A stretch of 64,000 nt of DNA from CAYPTB01 sp964413535 (lineage in GTDB: Bacteria; Planctomycetota; UBA1135; GCA-002686595): positions 11,819 through 75,818 of the forward strand of contig CAYPTB010000034.1 of NCBI GenBank assembly GCA_964413535.1, in the 5' to 3' direction. The translations under genes and the position numbers were made by a program. Of the stretch, positions 26,090 to 33,801 are shown one piece after another. The first letter of the stretch is position 1. Each line of letters opens with the position of its first letter. Under the pieces are notes generated by a model, which was not told the DNA's origin, ran no database searches, and saw nothing but the letters and a program-made list of their open reading frames with translations.

Positions 26090-28273
26090 TCACAGCGCCG
26101 GGCGCGGCGGCGTCGGGTCGACGTAATCGACGGGTGCGCCGCTCTCCAGGCTGTCGTGGATCAGGAAGCAGGTCTGCGTGACCGCGAGGAGCGTCTCGAA
26201 CGGGATCGGCATCGGCGTGCCGTCGCGCACGGCCGTCACGAACGCGCGCACTTCCTCGGTGAAGCCCTTCTGCTGGTTGACGAGCTTCTTCGTGCGGCGC
26301 TTGCCGCCCTGGTGCATGGCGAGGGAGCGGTAGTTGTCGAGGAGCGCCGTGCGCTTGCCGCCGTAGGCCTCGATGCGCTCCTTCGGAACGGACGGATCGC
26401 CGTTCGTGAGGTAGTGGATGACGCACAGCGAGTCGTTCTGCATGCGCAGCGTCACGCATACGCTGTCGCGATGCGGGTCGGGCGAGCCGGGCACGGTGAT
26501 CGGCTCGGCGTACACGCGCGCCGGCAGCGAGTCGGTCAGGAAGCACAGCGTGTCGACGAAGTGGCAGACCTCGCCCAGGATGCGGCCGCCGCCCTGCACG
26601 GGGTCGTAGACCCACGAGTCGGCGGGCAGCGCGCCGGCGTTGACGCGGTAGACGACGTGCAGGGGGTCGGGGCAGGCGGCGAAGAACTCGCGGCAGCGCA
26701 CGGCGAGCGGCGAGAAGCGGCGGTTGAAGCCGACCATGAGCCGCGGTGCGCGGTCGCCGGCGAAGCTCACGAGCTGGCTCAAGTCCTCGCGCCGGATGCA
26801 CAGGGGCTTCTCGACGAACACGGCCTTGCCGGCGCGCAGGCCCGCGAGCACGAGCGGCGCGTGCTGGTCGTGGCGCGTCGTGACGAGCAGCGTGTCGACG
26901 ATCGGACTCGAGACGACCTCGGAGGGGTCGCTCGTGCAGAAGGACGCGCGGTAGCGTTCGGCGATGTCCTTGGACGTGAGGCCGGAGGACGTGCAGAAGG
27001 CGCGGATGCGCACCGACGACTCGCCGGCGAAGGCGGGCAGGAGCACGCCCTTCGCGAACTGACCGGCGCCGATCGCGCCGAGGTGCACCTCGCCCTTGGC
27101 CGGGAGGCGCTCGGCGTCGCGCAGCACGACGCGCTTCGCGTGCTCCTCGCGCGGCGCGTAGTCGAGCACGATCGCGATCGCCGGCTGCTTGTCCGCGCCG
27201 GACACGATGCGGTAGGCGTCGCTCGCGCGCTCGATCGGGAAGTGGTGCGTCACGAGCGGCGCGACGTCGACGTCGCCGCGCGCCAGGAGCTCCAGGAACG
27301 ACTCGCCGTTGCGGCGCTCCGTCCAGCGCACGTAGGGCAACGGGTAGTCGCGCCCGTGGAGCTCGTACTCGGGATCGAAGCGGCCGGGGCCCGAGGAGCG
27401 ACTGATGACGAGCTTCACCTCCTTGTCGAAGAAGGGCCGGCGCTCGAGGTCGAGGCCGACGTCGCCGACGATGATCACGCGTCCCTTGAGGCGCGAGACT
27501 TCGGCCGCGCTGCGCAGGATGCCGTTCGACTTCGAAGCCGCGCACACGAGCACCGCGTCGGCGCCGTAGCCGTCGGTGAAGGTGGCGACGGCTCCCATGA
27601 GCTCTTCGGAGACCGAGACGGTCTCGTGCACGCCGAGCTCGCGCGCCATGGCGCACTTCACCGGATCGAGGTCGGTCGCGAGCACGCTGGCGCCGTTGCA
27701 GCGCGCGAGCTGCGCGGCGATCTGGCCCACTAGGCCGAGCCCCATGACGACGACTTTGTCGCCCAGCTCGAGCTCCGCCAGCCGCACGCCCTGCATGGCG
27801 ATCGCGCCGAGCGCGACGAAGGCCGCGAAGTCGTCCGCGAGCCCATCGGGGATCTTGACCGCCAGGTTGCGCGGGATGTAGTTGACCTCGGCGTGGTTCG
27901 CGAAGGAGAGTCCGTAGCAGGCGACGCGGTCGCCGACGCGGAACTCGTCCACCTCGGCGCCCACTTCGAGCACGACGCCCGCGCACGAGTAGCCGAGCGG
28001 GATGGGCGAGGCCATCAGGTTCTTGACGACCTTGTAGGTGCTCCAGAAACCCTCCTGCCGGGCCTTGTCGAGCACCTTGCGCGCGAGGTCCGGCCGCTGC
28101 TTCGCCTTGCCGAGCGGACCCTTGTTCGCGAGCGAGATGACCGAGCGCTCCGTGCCGAGGCTGATCACCGAGCGCCGCACGGCGACCAGGATCCCGCCCG
28201 GCTGCAGCGCGGGCGGCGGAACCTCGTCGACTTCGAGCTCACCGGTCTTCAGGTTCTGGACGACGGCCTTCAT
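26090..28273 (-). CDS. Two-domain oxidoreductase (MDR dehydrogenase + Gfo/Idh/MocA)
   Basis: A 727-residue fusion. Residues 1-350 are a zinc-type medium-chain dehydrogenase with PLGYSCAGVVLEVG and Rossmann loop VMGLGLVGQIAAQLA. Residues about 375-727 are a Gfo/Idh/MocA dehydrogenase with GAIGAGQFAKGVLLPAF, VEKPLCI, and a CHFVDTLCFL segment that follows GGGRILGE. Both halves should bind NAD(P). This bi-domain type is known from exopolysaccharide clusters beside heparinase-like and asparagine-synthase-like proteins, where sugar oxidation is the likely job. Here it starts a minus-strand block with a deacetylase and glycosyltransferase-like proteins upstream. Confidence 0.9.
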   Translation of the reverse strand: MKAVVQNLKTGELEVDEVPPPALQPGGILVAVRRSVISLGTERSVISLANKGPLGKAKQRPDLARKVLDKARQEGFWSTYKVVKNLMASPIPLGYSCAGVVLEVGAEVDEFRVGDRVACYGLSFANHAEVNYIPRNLAVKIPDGLADDFAAFVALGAIAMQGVRLAELELGDKVVVMGLGLVGQIAAQLARCNGASVLATDLDPVKCAMARELGVHETVSVSEELMGAVATFTDGYGADAVLVCAASKSNGILRSAAEVSRLKGRVIIVGDVGLDLERRPFFDKEVKLVISRSSGPGRFDPEYELHGRDYPLPYVRWTERRNGESFLELLARGDVDVAPLVTHHFPIERASDAYRIVSGADKQPAIAIVLDYAPREEHAKRVVLRDAERLPAKGEVHLGAIGAGQFAKGVLLPAFAGESSVRIRAFCTSSGLTSKDIAERYRASFCTSDPSEVVSSPIVDTLLVTTRHDQHAPLVLAGLRAGKAVFVEKPLCIRREDLSQLVSFAGDRAPRLMVGFNRRFSPLAVRCREFFAACPDPLHVVYRVNAGALPADSWVYDPVQGGGRILGEVCHFVDTLCFLTDSLPARVYAEPITVPGSPDPHRDSVCVTLRMQNDSLCVIHYLTNGDPSVPKERIEAYGGKRTALLDNYRSLAMHQGGKRRTKKLVNQQKGFTEEVRAFVTAVRDGTPMPIPFETLLAVTQTCFLIHDSLESGAPVDYVDPTPPRPAL

Positions 28274-28337
28274 CGCGCTCTGCTTGGCTCCTCGGATCGA
28301 GACGAACGGGGGGAATCTATCGGCTCTTGTCCATTCT

Positions 28338-28405
28338 CGCTGAACGAACCGAGCTGGAGAGCCTCCTTTATTGGGGAGGCTGCCGGCCGGCGAGGTCGTT
28401 CAGCG
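28338..28405. terminator. Nested palindrome between deacetylase and oxidoreductase genes
   Basis: Outer arms CGCTGAACGAaCC (28338-28350) and GGtCGTTCAGCG (28394-28405) surround an inner stem AGCCTCC/GGAGGCT with an AT-rich loop TTTATTGG. It is downstream of the deacetylase stop and upstream of the oxidoreductase start, both on the minus strand. It may end transcription or act as a regulatory leader. Confidence 0.5.
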
Positions 28406-28436
28406 CCGTTCTCGCGGACGAACGGGCCCGAGGCGC

Positions 28437-29276
28437 TCAGACGAGCAGGGAGTCGGTGGTCGTGAGCTCGAAGCGCGCGCGGACGAGCGCGAGCATCCGG
28501 GCGCAGCGCTCGCGCTTCGCCCGCGCCGAGAGGTGCGCGATCGTGTAGACGCGCGACCGAGCGCCCCTGAGCGCGCTCTCCGGCAGCGGATCGGCGAAGT
28601 CCGTCAGGTGGAAGAGCAAGACGAGCGGCGCCCCGCGCGCGCGGGAGAGACCGAGTCGGAACCACCACGAGCCGAGCACGAGGCTGTAGCTCGGGTGGAA
28701 GGGGAAGGGCAGCGGCGCGTGGGCGGGGAGCGGGAGCTCGAGGAGGTCGCGGCCCGCGAGCGGACGGTGCGGCGCGGGCGGGACGCTCGCGAGCCCGGCG
28801 CGGCGCGCGGAGGCGCGTGTGGGGAAGAGCGAGGAGTCGAAGGCGTAGCCGCTGTCCGCGAGCAGCGCGAGCGACTCGCCGTCGAGGTCGAAACCGGAGG
28901 CGCGGAAGCCGCGCACGGAGACCCCGAGCTCCGCCTCGATGCGCGCGCGGCTCTCCGCGACTTCGCGCCGCTTGCCCGCCGGGTCGAGCGTCGAGAGGTG
29001 GCTGTGGGTGAGGGAGTGCGAGCCGATCTCGTGGCCGCGGCGCACGGCGTTCTCGACGAGTGCGCGCTTCGCCGGGTCGTCCAGGTCGCGCGCGATCAGG
29101 AACAGCACGGCCCGCACGCGCTCCGCATCGAGGAAGTCGAGCAGGTTCGCGAGCCCGCTCGCGAACAGCGGATCCCCCTCGAGGCCGTACGTCCAACCGT
29201 GCGCGCCGAACACGTCCCGCCCACCGTCCAGATCGACGTGCACGACGGCCGGAAGACGTTGGCTCGACGCAGGCAT
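28437..29276 (-). CDS. Polysaccharide deacetylase (NodB-type)
   Basis: A 279-residue protein without signal peptide. The NodB-type site shows VHVDLDGG (D15, D17) and the metal-binding GHEIGSHSLTHSHL (H87, H91). Later segments FRASGFDLDGESLALL, GYAFDSSLFP and LVLLFHLTDF agree with the polysaccharide deacetylase family. It probably removes N- or O-acetyl groups from a sugar polymer or precursor. The gene follows the FAD oxidase on the same strand with a palindromic repeat between them. Confidence 0.85.
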   Translation of the reverse strand: MPASSQRLPAVVHVDLDGGRDVFGAHGWTYGLEGDPLFASGLANLLDFLDAERVRAVLFLIARDLDDPAKRALVENAVRRGHEIGSHSLTHSHLSTLDPAGKRREVAESRARIEAELGVSVRGFRASGFDLDGESLALLADSGYAFDSSLFPTRASARRAGLASVPPAPHRPLAGRDLLELPLPAHAPLPFPFHPSYSLVLGSWWFRLGLSRARGAPLVLLFHLTDFADPLPESALRGARSRVYTIAHLSARAKRERCARMLALVRARFELTTTDSLLV

Positions 29277-29286
29277 CCCGCCGGGA

Positions 29287-29387
29287 GAATACGGTGCCAG
29301 TCCAGTTCTTCACCCTTCCGCAGAGGAACTTTGCGTTCCGTAGCCGCCTTGCGCGGAAGGATGAAGAACTGGACTGGCTCCGTATTC
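29287..29387. repeat. Palindromic repeat, copy 1 (101 bp)
   Basis: Two 35-nt arms (29287-29321 and 29353-29387) are inverted copies with two mismatches, around a 31-nt centre holding a second small hairpin (GGAAC-tttgc-GTTCC). The arm core includes AGTCCAGTTCTTCA. The same arm sequence recurs at 35659-35762. It overlaps the 3' end of the FAD oxidase gene. Confidence 0.9.
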
Positions 29388-30368
29388 CGCTTCGCGGACG
29401 AGCTCGACGACCGCGCGCGCAGAGCCGTAGGCCAGCGTGTAGCCGGCGCCGCCGTGGCCGTAGTCGTGCACGATGCGGCCCTCGCGCTCGACGCGCGGTC
29501 CGCCGCGGCGGCTGGGCCGCCAGCCGAACTTCTCGACCACGGGTCCCTCCGGGTCGATGCCGCCCGAGCGTGCGCGCGCGAGGATCGCTGCGAGCTCGGC
29601 CGGAGAGCTCGCGAGCTCCTCGTCCGGTCGCGTGCGCGCGACGTCGATGCCGCCGAGCACGACTTCCGAACCGGCGGGTCCGCGCGGGATGGAGTAGAAG
29701 AGCGCGGTCTCGTCGCGATCGTCGATCGACGCGTGGTCGCGCGGAAGGCGTCCGCGCGTCACCAAGGCCGTCCGGCCGCGGCGCGGCTCGAGGGACGGGT
29801 CGTCGACCAGGCGCTCCGCGAGCCGGCCGGTGCAGTTCACGACGAGGCCCGGAAGTTCGCGCAGGTCGGCAACGCGCCGCCGCTCGATCGGACGCGCGAG
29901 GCCGGCTTCGAGCCACGCGAGGTGCAATGCGGGATCGACCACCGGCGCGCGGAAACGCCAGCCGCAGGCAGGCCCGCGTCCGCGCACCTCGCGCTGGAGC
30001 TCCAAAGGCAGATCCGCGCACTCCACGAACGCGAGCTCCGCCTCGGCCGGCATCGAGCCGGCCCAGTCCGGCCGCGCCGTTTCGTCCACGGCGACGTACG
30101 CGGGGACCACGCGCACGCCGGCCGCTCCCAGCGTGCGCGCGAGCGCGCACAACCGCGCGTGCGTCTCGCGTGCGAAACGCTGCACCCGTTCCGAATCGAG
30201 CCCCGGCCCGTAGACGAACCACACCGCGCCGGCGGCGCCCGAGCTCTCCTCGAGGCCGCTTGCCTCCGCGACGACGCGCACGTCGAAGCCCGCATCCTGG
30301 AGCGCGCGCGCCGCCGTCAATCCGACGACGCCGGCGCCGAGGACGGTGACGGATCGGGGCTCACTCAC
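29310..30368 (-). CDS. FAD-dependent D-amino-acid-oxidase-like protein with repeat-encoded tail
   Basis: A 352-residue protein. The FAD-binding Rossmann motif is VLGAGVVGLTAARAL (residues 9-23). The C-terminal DAAO signature is HDYGHGGAGYTLAYG. It probably oxidises an amino acid or amine with FAD. The normal family end comes soon after ARAVVELVREA. The last 25 or so residues (from EYGASPVLHPSAQ to the stop) are encoded by the palindromic repeat, which also supplies the stop codon. The start GTG 30368 overlaps the upstream membrane-protein gene by 8 nt. Confidence 0.83.
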   Translation of the reverse strand: MSEPRSVTVLGAGVVGLTAARALQDAGFDVRVVAEASGLEESSGAAGAVWFVYGPGLDSERVQRFARETHARLCALARTLGAAGVRVVPAYVAVDETARPDWAGSMPAEAELAFVECADLPLELQREVRGRGPACGWRFRAPVVDPALHLAWLEAGLARPIERRRVADLRELPGLVVNCTGRLAERLVDDPSLEPRRGRTALVTRGRLPRDHASIDDRDETALFYSIPRGPAGSEVVLGGIDVARTRPDEELASSPAELAAILARARSGGIDPEGPVVEKFGWRPSRRGGPRVEREGRIVHDYGHGGAGYTLAYGSARAVVELVREAEYGASPVLHPSAQGGYGTQSSSAEG

Positions 30369-32079
30369 GGTGGTAGAGCCGGAAGCCCCCCTCGCGGTCG
30401 ACGAGCTCCCAGCCGCGCAAGGATGGATCGCCGCCCAGCGCCAGCGCGACGTGATCGGGCCAGTCGCACAGCCAATCGACCTCGCGCGCGTCGAGGTAGC
30501 GCCAGAGCTCGTCCTTGTGGGCCAGCGCGGCGGGGTTGACCTTGCCGTCGAGGTTCACGACGCCGTCGCGGAAGAAGCCGAGCGTGCCCGAGTTGCGCGA
30601 GGCGACGCGCTCGCCCTCCGGCACGCCGCGCTCGACGAGCGCGACCTGCTGCGCGTAGTAGGAGTTGCGGCGTCCCTTGTAGCGGTGCTGCACGATCTCG
30701 CTCGTGTGCGCATAGAAGACGGCGGTGAGCAGGGGTGCGCTGCAGGCGAGCAGCAGGACGGGCAAGAGGACGAGCGTCAGCGGCCGCCAACGCGCCGACG
30801 CGCGCGCGACGACGACGCCCGCCGCCGCCGTGAAGACGAGCAGCGTGGGGGAGAAGTAGCGCCAGTAGTGATGCGTCGCGAACGAGGTCCAGACGTAGTA
30901 CAGGACGAGCACGAGCGTGAAGAGCAGCAGCAGGCCGCCGAATCCGAGCGCGCGCGCCGCTCGCCCGCGCTCGTAGTTCGTCGCTGCGACCTGCAGGGGC
31001 GGCCGCCGCACGAGCCAGATCGCCCCCAAGAGGACAGCCACGGCCAAGCTCGCGCGCGCGACGATCATGGGCTGCACGAAGCCGTCGTGCGGATCCATGC
31101 GCGCGAGCTCGGAGAGTCCCACGGCGTCCGCCGCGCGTTGGGCGAGCGAGGCGTCGAGCCACGGCATCGCGAGCTCGAGTGGTTCGGTCGCCGCGAACCA
31201 CAGACGGCGCTCGCGCAGCTCCGCGGAGAGCTCGGCGAGCGGGATCTGCTGCGCCGAACCGCTCGACGGCATCAGCGAACCCGAGAGCCACAAGTTGAAG
31301 GCCCACCAAGGCGACGAGACGAGGAAGGCCGTGCCGGCGACGGCTGCGAAGCGCACGCCGCGCCACGCGAGGCTCGACGCGCGCACCACCGCGACCGCGA
31401 GCGCGACGAGCGCGACGAGGAACACCGCGTCGACGCGGCCGAGAACGCACAGGCCGAGGAGCGCGCCGAGCCCGACGTGGCGGCGGAGGGAGCGATCGCC
31501 GGCGGAAGCGTCCCCCGCGAGCGGCCGCGCGGCGAAGACGCGCCACGCGCAGGCGTAGAGGAACAGCACGCAACCCGTCTCGAGGCCGTTGAAGTGGTTC
31601 AGGAAGGCCGAGAACGACGCGAGGTAGAGGAACACGGTCGTCCAGAACACGAGCCGGAGCCGCTCGGTCGAGGTCCCGGCGCACAGGTCGCGCGCGACCG
31701 CGCCCAGGCACCAAGCCGTCGCGACGAGGAAGACCCAGTGCAGGACGAGCACGGCGCGCACGCCGAGCACGCGGTCGCCGCCGGCCAGCAGGAAGCCCGG
31801 GACGCACAGGAACGTGAAGAGCGGCTGGAAGCCGTTCGTCCAAGCCTCGCCGTCGATCGTGACGCCGCGCCCCAGCGCGACGTTGCGCGCGACCGAGAGC
31901 GAGTAGTAGCCGTCCTCCGAGAGCGGGAAGTCGAGCGCGTTGCGGTCGCTGCGCAGGGCGAGCGAAGCCGTGGCGAGCGCGAGCACGACGCACGCCGTGC
32001 GCAGGAGGACGATGCCGAGGCCCGACGGCGACCGTTGCGTGCTCGGTGGTGCGCTTAGGGCGTGGCGCGCTTCGCTCAC
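30361..32079 (-). CDS. Polytopic GT-C-like membrane protein
   Basis: A 572-residue protein with about ten membrane helices. The acidic loop after the first helix (FPLSEDGYYSLSVARNVALGRG) is the position where GT-C glycosyltransferases carry their catalytic acids. The C-terminal 130 residues are soluble and extracytoplasmic (GFFRDGVVNLDGKVNPAAL). I start at GTG 32079, which overlaps the stop of the upstream gene (GTGA); an ATG at 32109 would add 10 residues. It is paired with a second GT-C-like gene, and the two may act on the same lipid-linked sugar pathway. Transferase activity is inferred from fold only. Confidence 0.75.
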   Translation of the reverse strand: MSEARHALSAPPSTQRSPSGLGIVLLRTACVVLALATASLALRSDRNALDFPLSEDGYYSLSVARNVALGRGVTIDGEAWTNGFQPLFTFLCVPGFLLAGGDRVLGVRAVLVLHWVFLVATAWCLGAVARDLCAGTSTERLRLVFWTTVFLYLASFSAFLNHFNGLETGCVLFLYACAWRVFAARPLAGDASAGDRSLRRHVGLGALLGLCVLGRVDAVFLVALVALAVAVVRASSLAWRGVRFAAVAGTAFLVSSPWWAFNLWLSGSLMPSSGSAQQIPLAELSAELRERRLWFAATEPLELAMPWLDASLAQRAADAVGLSELARMDPHDGFVQPMIVARASLAVAVLLGAIWLVRRPPLQVAATNYERGRAARALGFGGLLLLFTLVLVLYYVWTSFATHHYWRYFSPTLLVFTAAAGVVVARASARWRPLTLVLLPVLLLACSAPLLTAVFYAHTSEIVQHRYKGRRNSYYAQQVALVERGVPEGERVASRNSGTLGFFRDGVVNLDGKVNPAALAHKDELWRYLDAREVDWLCDWPDHVALALGGDPSLRGWELVDREGGFRLYHRE

Positions 32080-33710
32080 GGTTCCTCCGCATCGCCGCGC
32101 GGCGTCCACAAGGTCGGCGGGTGCCTGGCGAAGAGGCCCGTCATCGGCCGCAGCGGCGCGTCGAGGAAGGGACCGCGCGCGACGTAGTTCGCTTCGAGCT
32201 CCGCCGCGACGCGCTCCCAGCGTCGGTCGAGCAGCACGGCCGCCCAGCGTCTCGAGGAGAGGGACGCGTCGAGCTCGGCGGCCACGCGTTCAGTGAAGCA
32301 GTCCTGGATCGCGAGGCGGTGCGCGGAGCTCGACTTGCCCGCGAGCGTCGGCAGCCAGGGGTGCTCGGGCACGAACACCTCGCCCTCGAGCTCGCCGAGC
32401 CGCTCGACGAAACGCGCGTAGGTCGCGCGCTGCGCGTCCGACGGCACCTGGTCGCGCGGGTCGTAGCGCAGGTGGAAGAACTGGAAGGCCACGAGCGCGA
32501 GCACGGCGAGCTCGACGAACGTGCGCCCGCGCGCCATCTCCACCAGTCGCGCGAGTCCCAGTCCGAAGAGCAAGGCGACGCCGCCGTAGGTCGGGATCAC
32601 GATGTTGTTGAAGCTGCCCGTACGGCGGCGCACGTACCAGCCCGCGACGACCAGTCCGACGAACGCGAAGGTCCACAGCGCGCGCCCTTGCTCCTCGGCC
32701 GTGAACGGCTCGGGTCGCCGCGCGAGCGCGAGCTCCACGGCGAAGCCGAGCGCGACGCCGAGCGCGCCCGCCTTCTCGAGCCCGAGCGGACCCGACGCGA
32801 GCGCGAGCGACGCTGCGCCCACCGCAACCGGCAGCGCCAGGCGCCGGCTCGCTGCGACGATCCAGCGCCCGTTCGCAGCGAACACGGTGGCGAGTCCGAT
32901 CGCGAGACCCGCCCAGAGCGGCCGCGCCAGGTCGTTCGTCCAGAAGCCCGTCGAATAGGACTTCCACACCGGGTGCGTGCTCGGCGTCTCGATGACGTAG
33001 TACAGGTACCAACCGTCGGTCCAACGCTCCATCACCAGCGTGGACGCGAGCACGAGCGCTCCGAACGTGCCAGCGAACCACAGCGCGCGGCGACCGTGCA
33101 CGAGGATCGCCCATGCCACGAGCGGCACCGCCACGAACAGCGCCGTCTGCTTCGTGAAGAAGGCCAGGAACAGCACGGAGCCCGCCGTCACGAGGCCACC
33201 GCGCGTTCCTTCGCGGAAGCGCAGGACGCCGATCGCGGCGAGGACGAGCAGCAGGAACAGCGTGTCCGCGCGCGCCACGTCGAACCACCAGCCCGTGAGC
33301 TCGAACATGGCAGCGAACAGGAAGGCGGCCAGGCCCGCCCCCCATGCGCTCCGCGTCTCGCGCCGGACGAGAACGAAGATCAGCGCCATGCAGCAGAGCG
33401 AGGACGCGAAGGCCACGAGCCGCAGCGGCAGGTAGCCGACGCCCGTCATCGCGGCCAGCGCGGCCGAGACGTAGAAGTAGAGCGGCGTGTAGAGGAACGG
33501 GATGAACTCGAGCGACGGCTCGGGGTAGATGGTCCGCCCGTCCAGGATGCGCCGCACCGCGTCGACCGTGCCGCCCTCCATCCACTCGAGCTCGTACGGA
33601 TAGGGGATGCGCACGGCCGCCAGGACGACGAGCACGACGAGGTACAGCGCCGCCCCCGCGAACAGGCCCCAGCGTGCGAGCGCGATCGCCGTACTCCTCG
33701 TTCGTTCCAC
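32076..33710 (-). CDS. GT39-like polytopic membrane glycosyltransferase
   Basis: A 544-residue protein with about ten membrane helices, resembling the dolichyl-phosphate-mannose-protein mannosyltransferase/ArnT (GT39/GT83) superfamily. The first periplasmic loop has LEWMEGGTVDAVRRIL with acidic residues, then YPEPSLEFIPFLYTPLYFY, and later FFTKQTALFVAVPLVAW. It would transfer a sugar from a polyprenyl phosphate outside the inner membrane. The GT2 protein at 10.6-11.7 kb could make such a donor, but no direct link is shown. It forms a coupled pair with the following GT-C-like gene. Confidence 0.78.
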   Translation of the reverse strand: MERTRSTAIALARWGLFAGAALYLVVLVVLAAVRIPYPYELEWMEGGTVDAVRRILDGRTIYPEPSLEFIPFLYTPLYFYVSAALAAMTGVGYLPLRLVAFASSLCCMALIFVLVRRETRSAWGAGLAAFLFAAMFELTGWWFDVARADTLFLLLVLAAIGVLRFREGTRGGLVTAGSVLFLAFFTKQTALFVAVPLVAWAILVHGRRALWFAGTFGALVLASTLVMERWTDGWYLYYVIETPSTHPVWKSYSTGFWTNDLARPLWAGLAIGLATVFAANGRWIVAASRRLALPVAVGAASLALASGPLGLEKAGALGVALGFAVELALARRPEPFTAEEQGRALWTFAFVGLVVAGWYVRRRTGSFNNIVIPTYGGVALLFGLGLARLVEMARGRTFVELAVLALVAFQFFHLRYDPRDQVPSDAQRATYARFVERLGELEGEVFVPEHPWLPTLAGKSSSAHRLAIQDCFTERVAAELDASLSSRRWAAVLLDRRWERVAAELEANYVARGPFLDAPLRPMTGLFARHPPTLWTPRGDAEEP

Positions 33711-33801
33711 GCGCTTCGTCTCGCGGCCGAGATCGCCTCCGCCGCGCGACGCAGGTTACGCCGCCGCAGCGCCCGGAACTACCGAAGCTCCCCCCCCCGG
33801 C

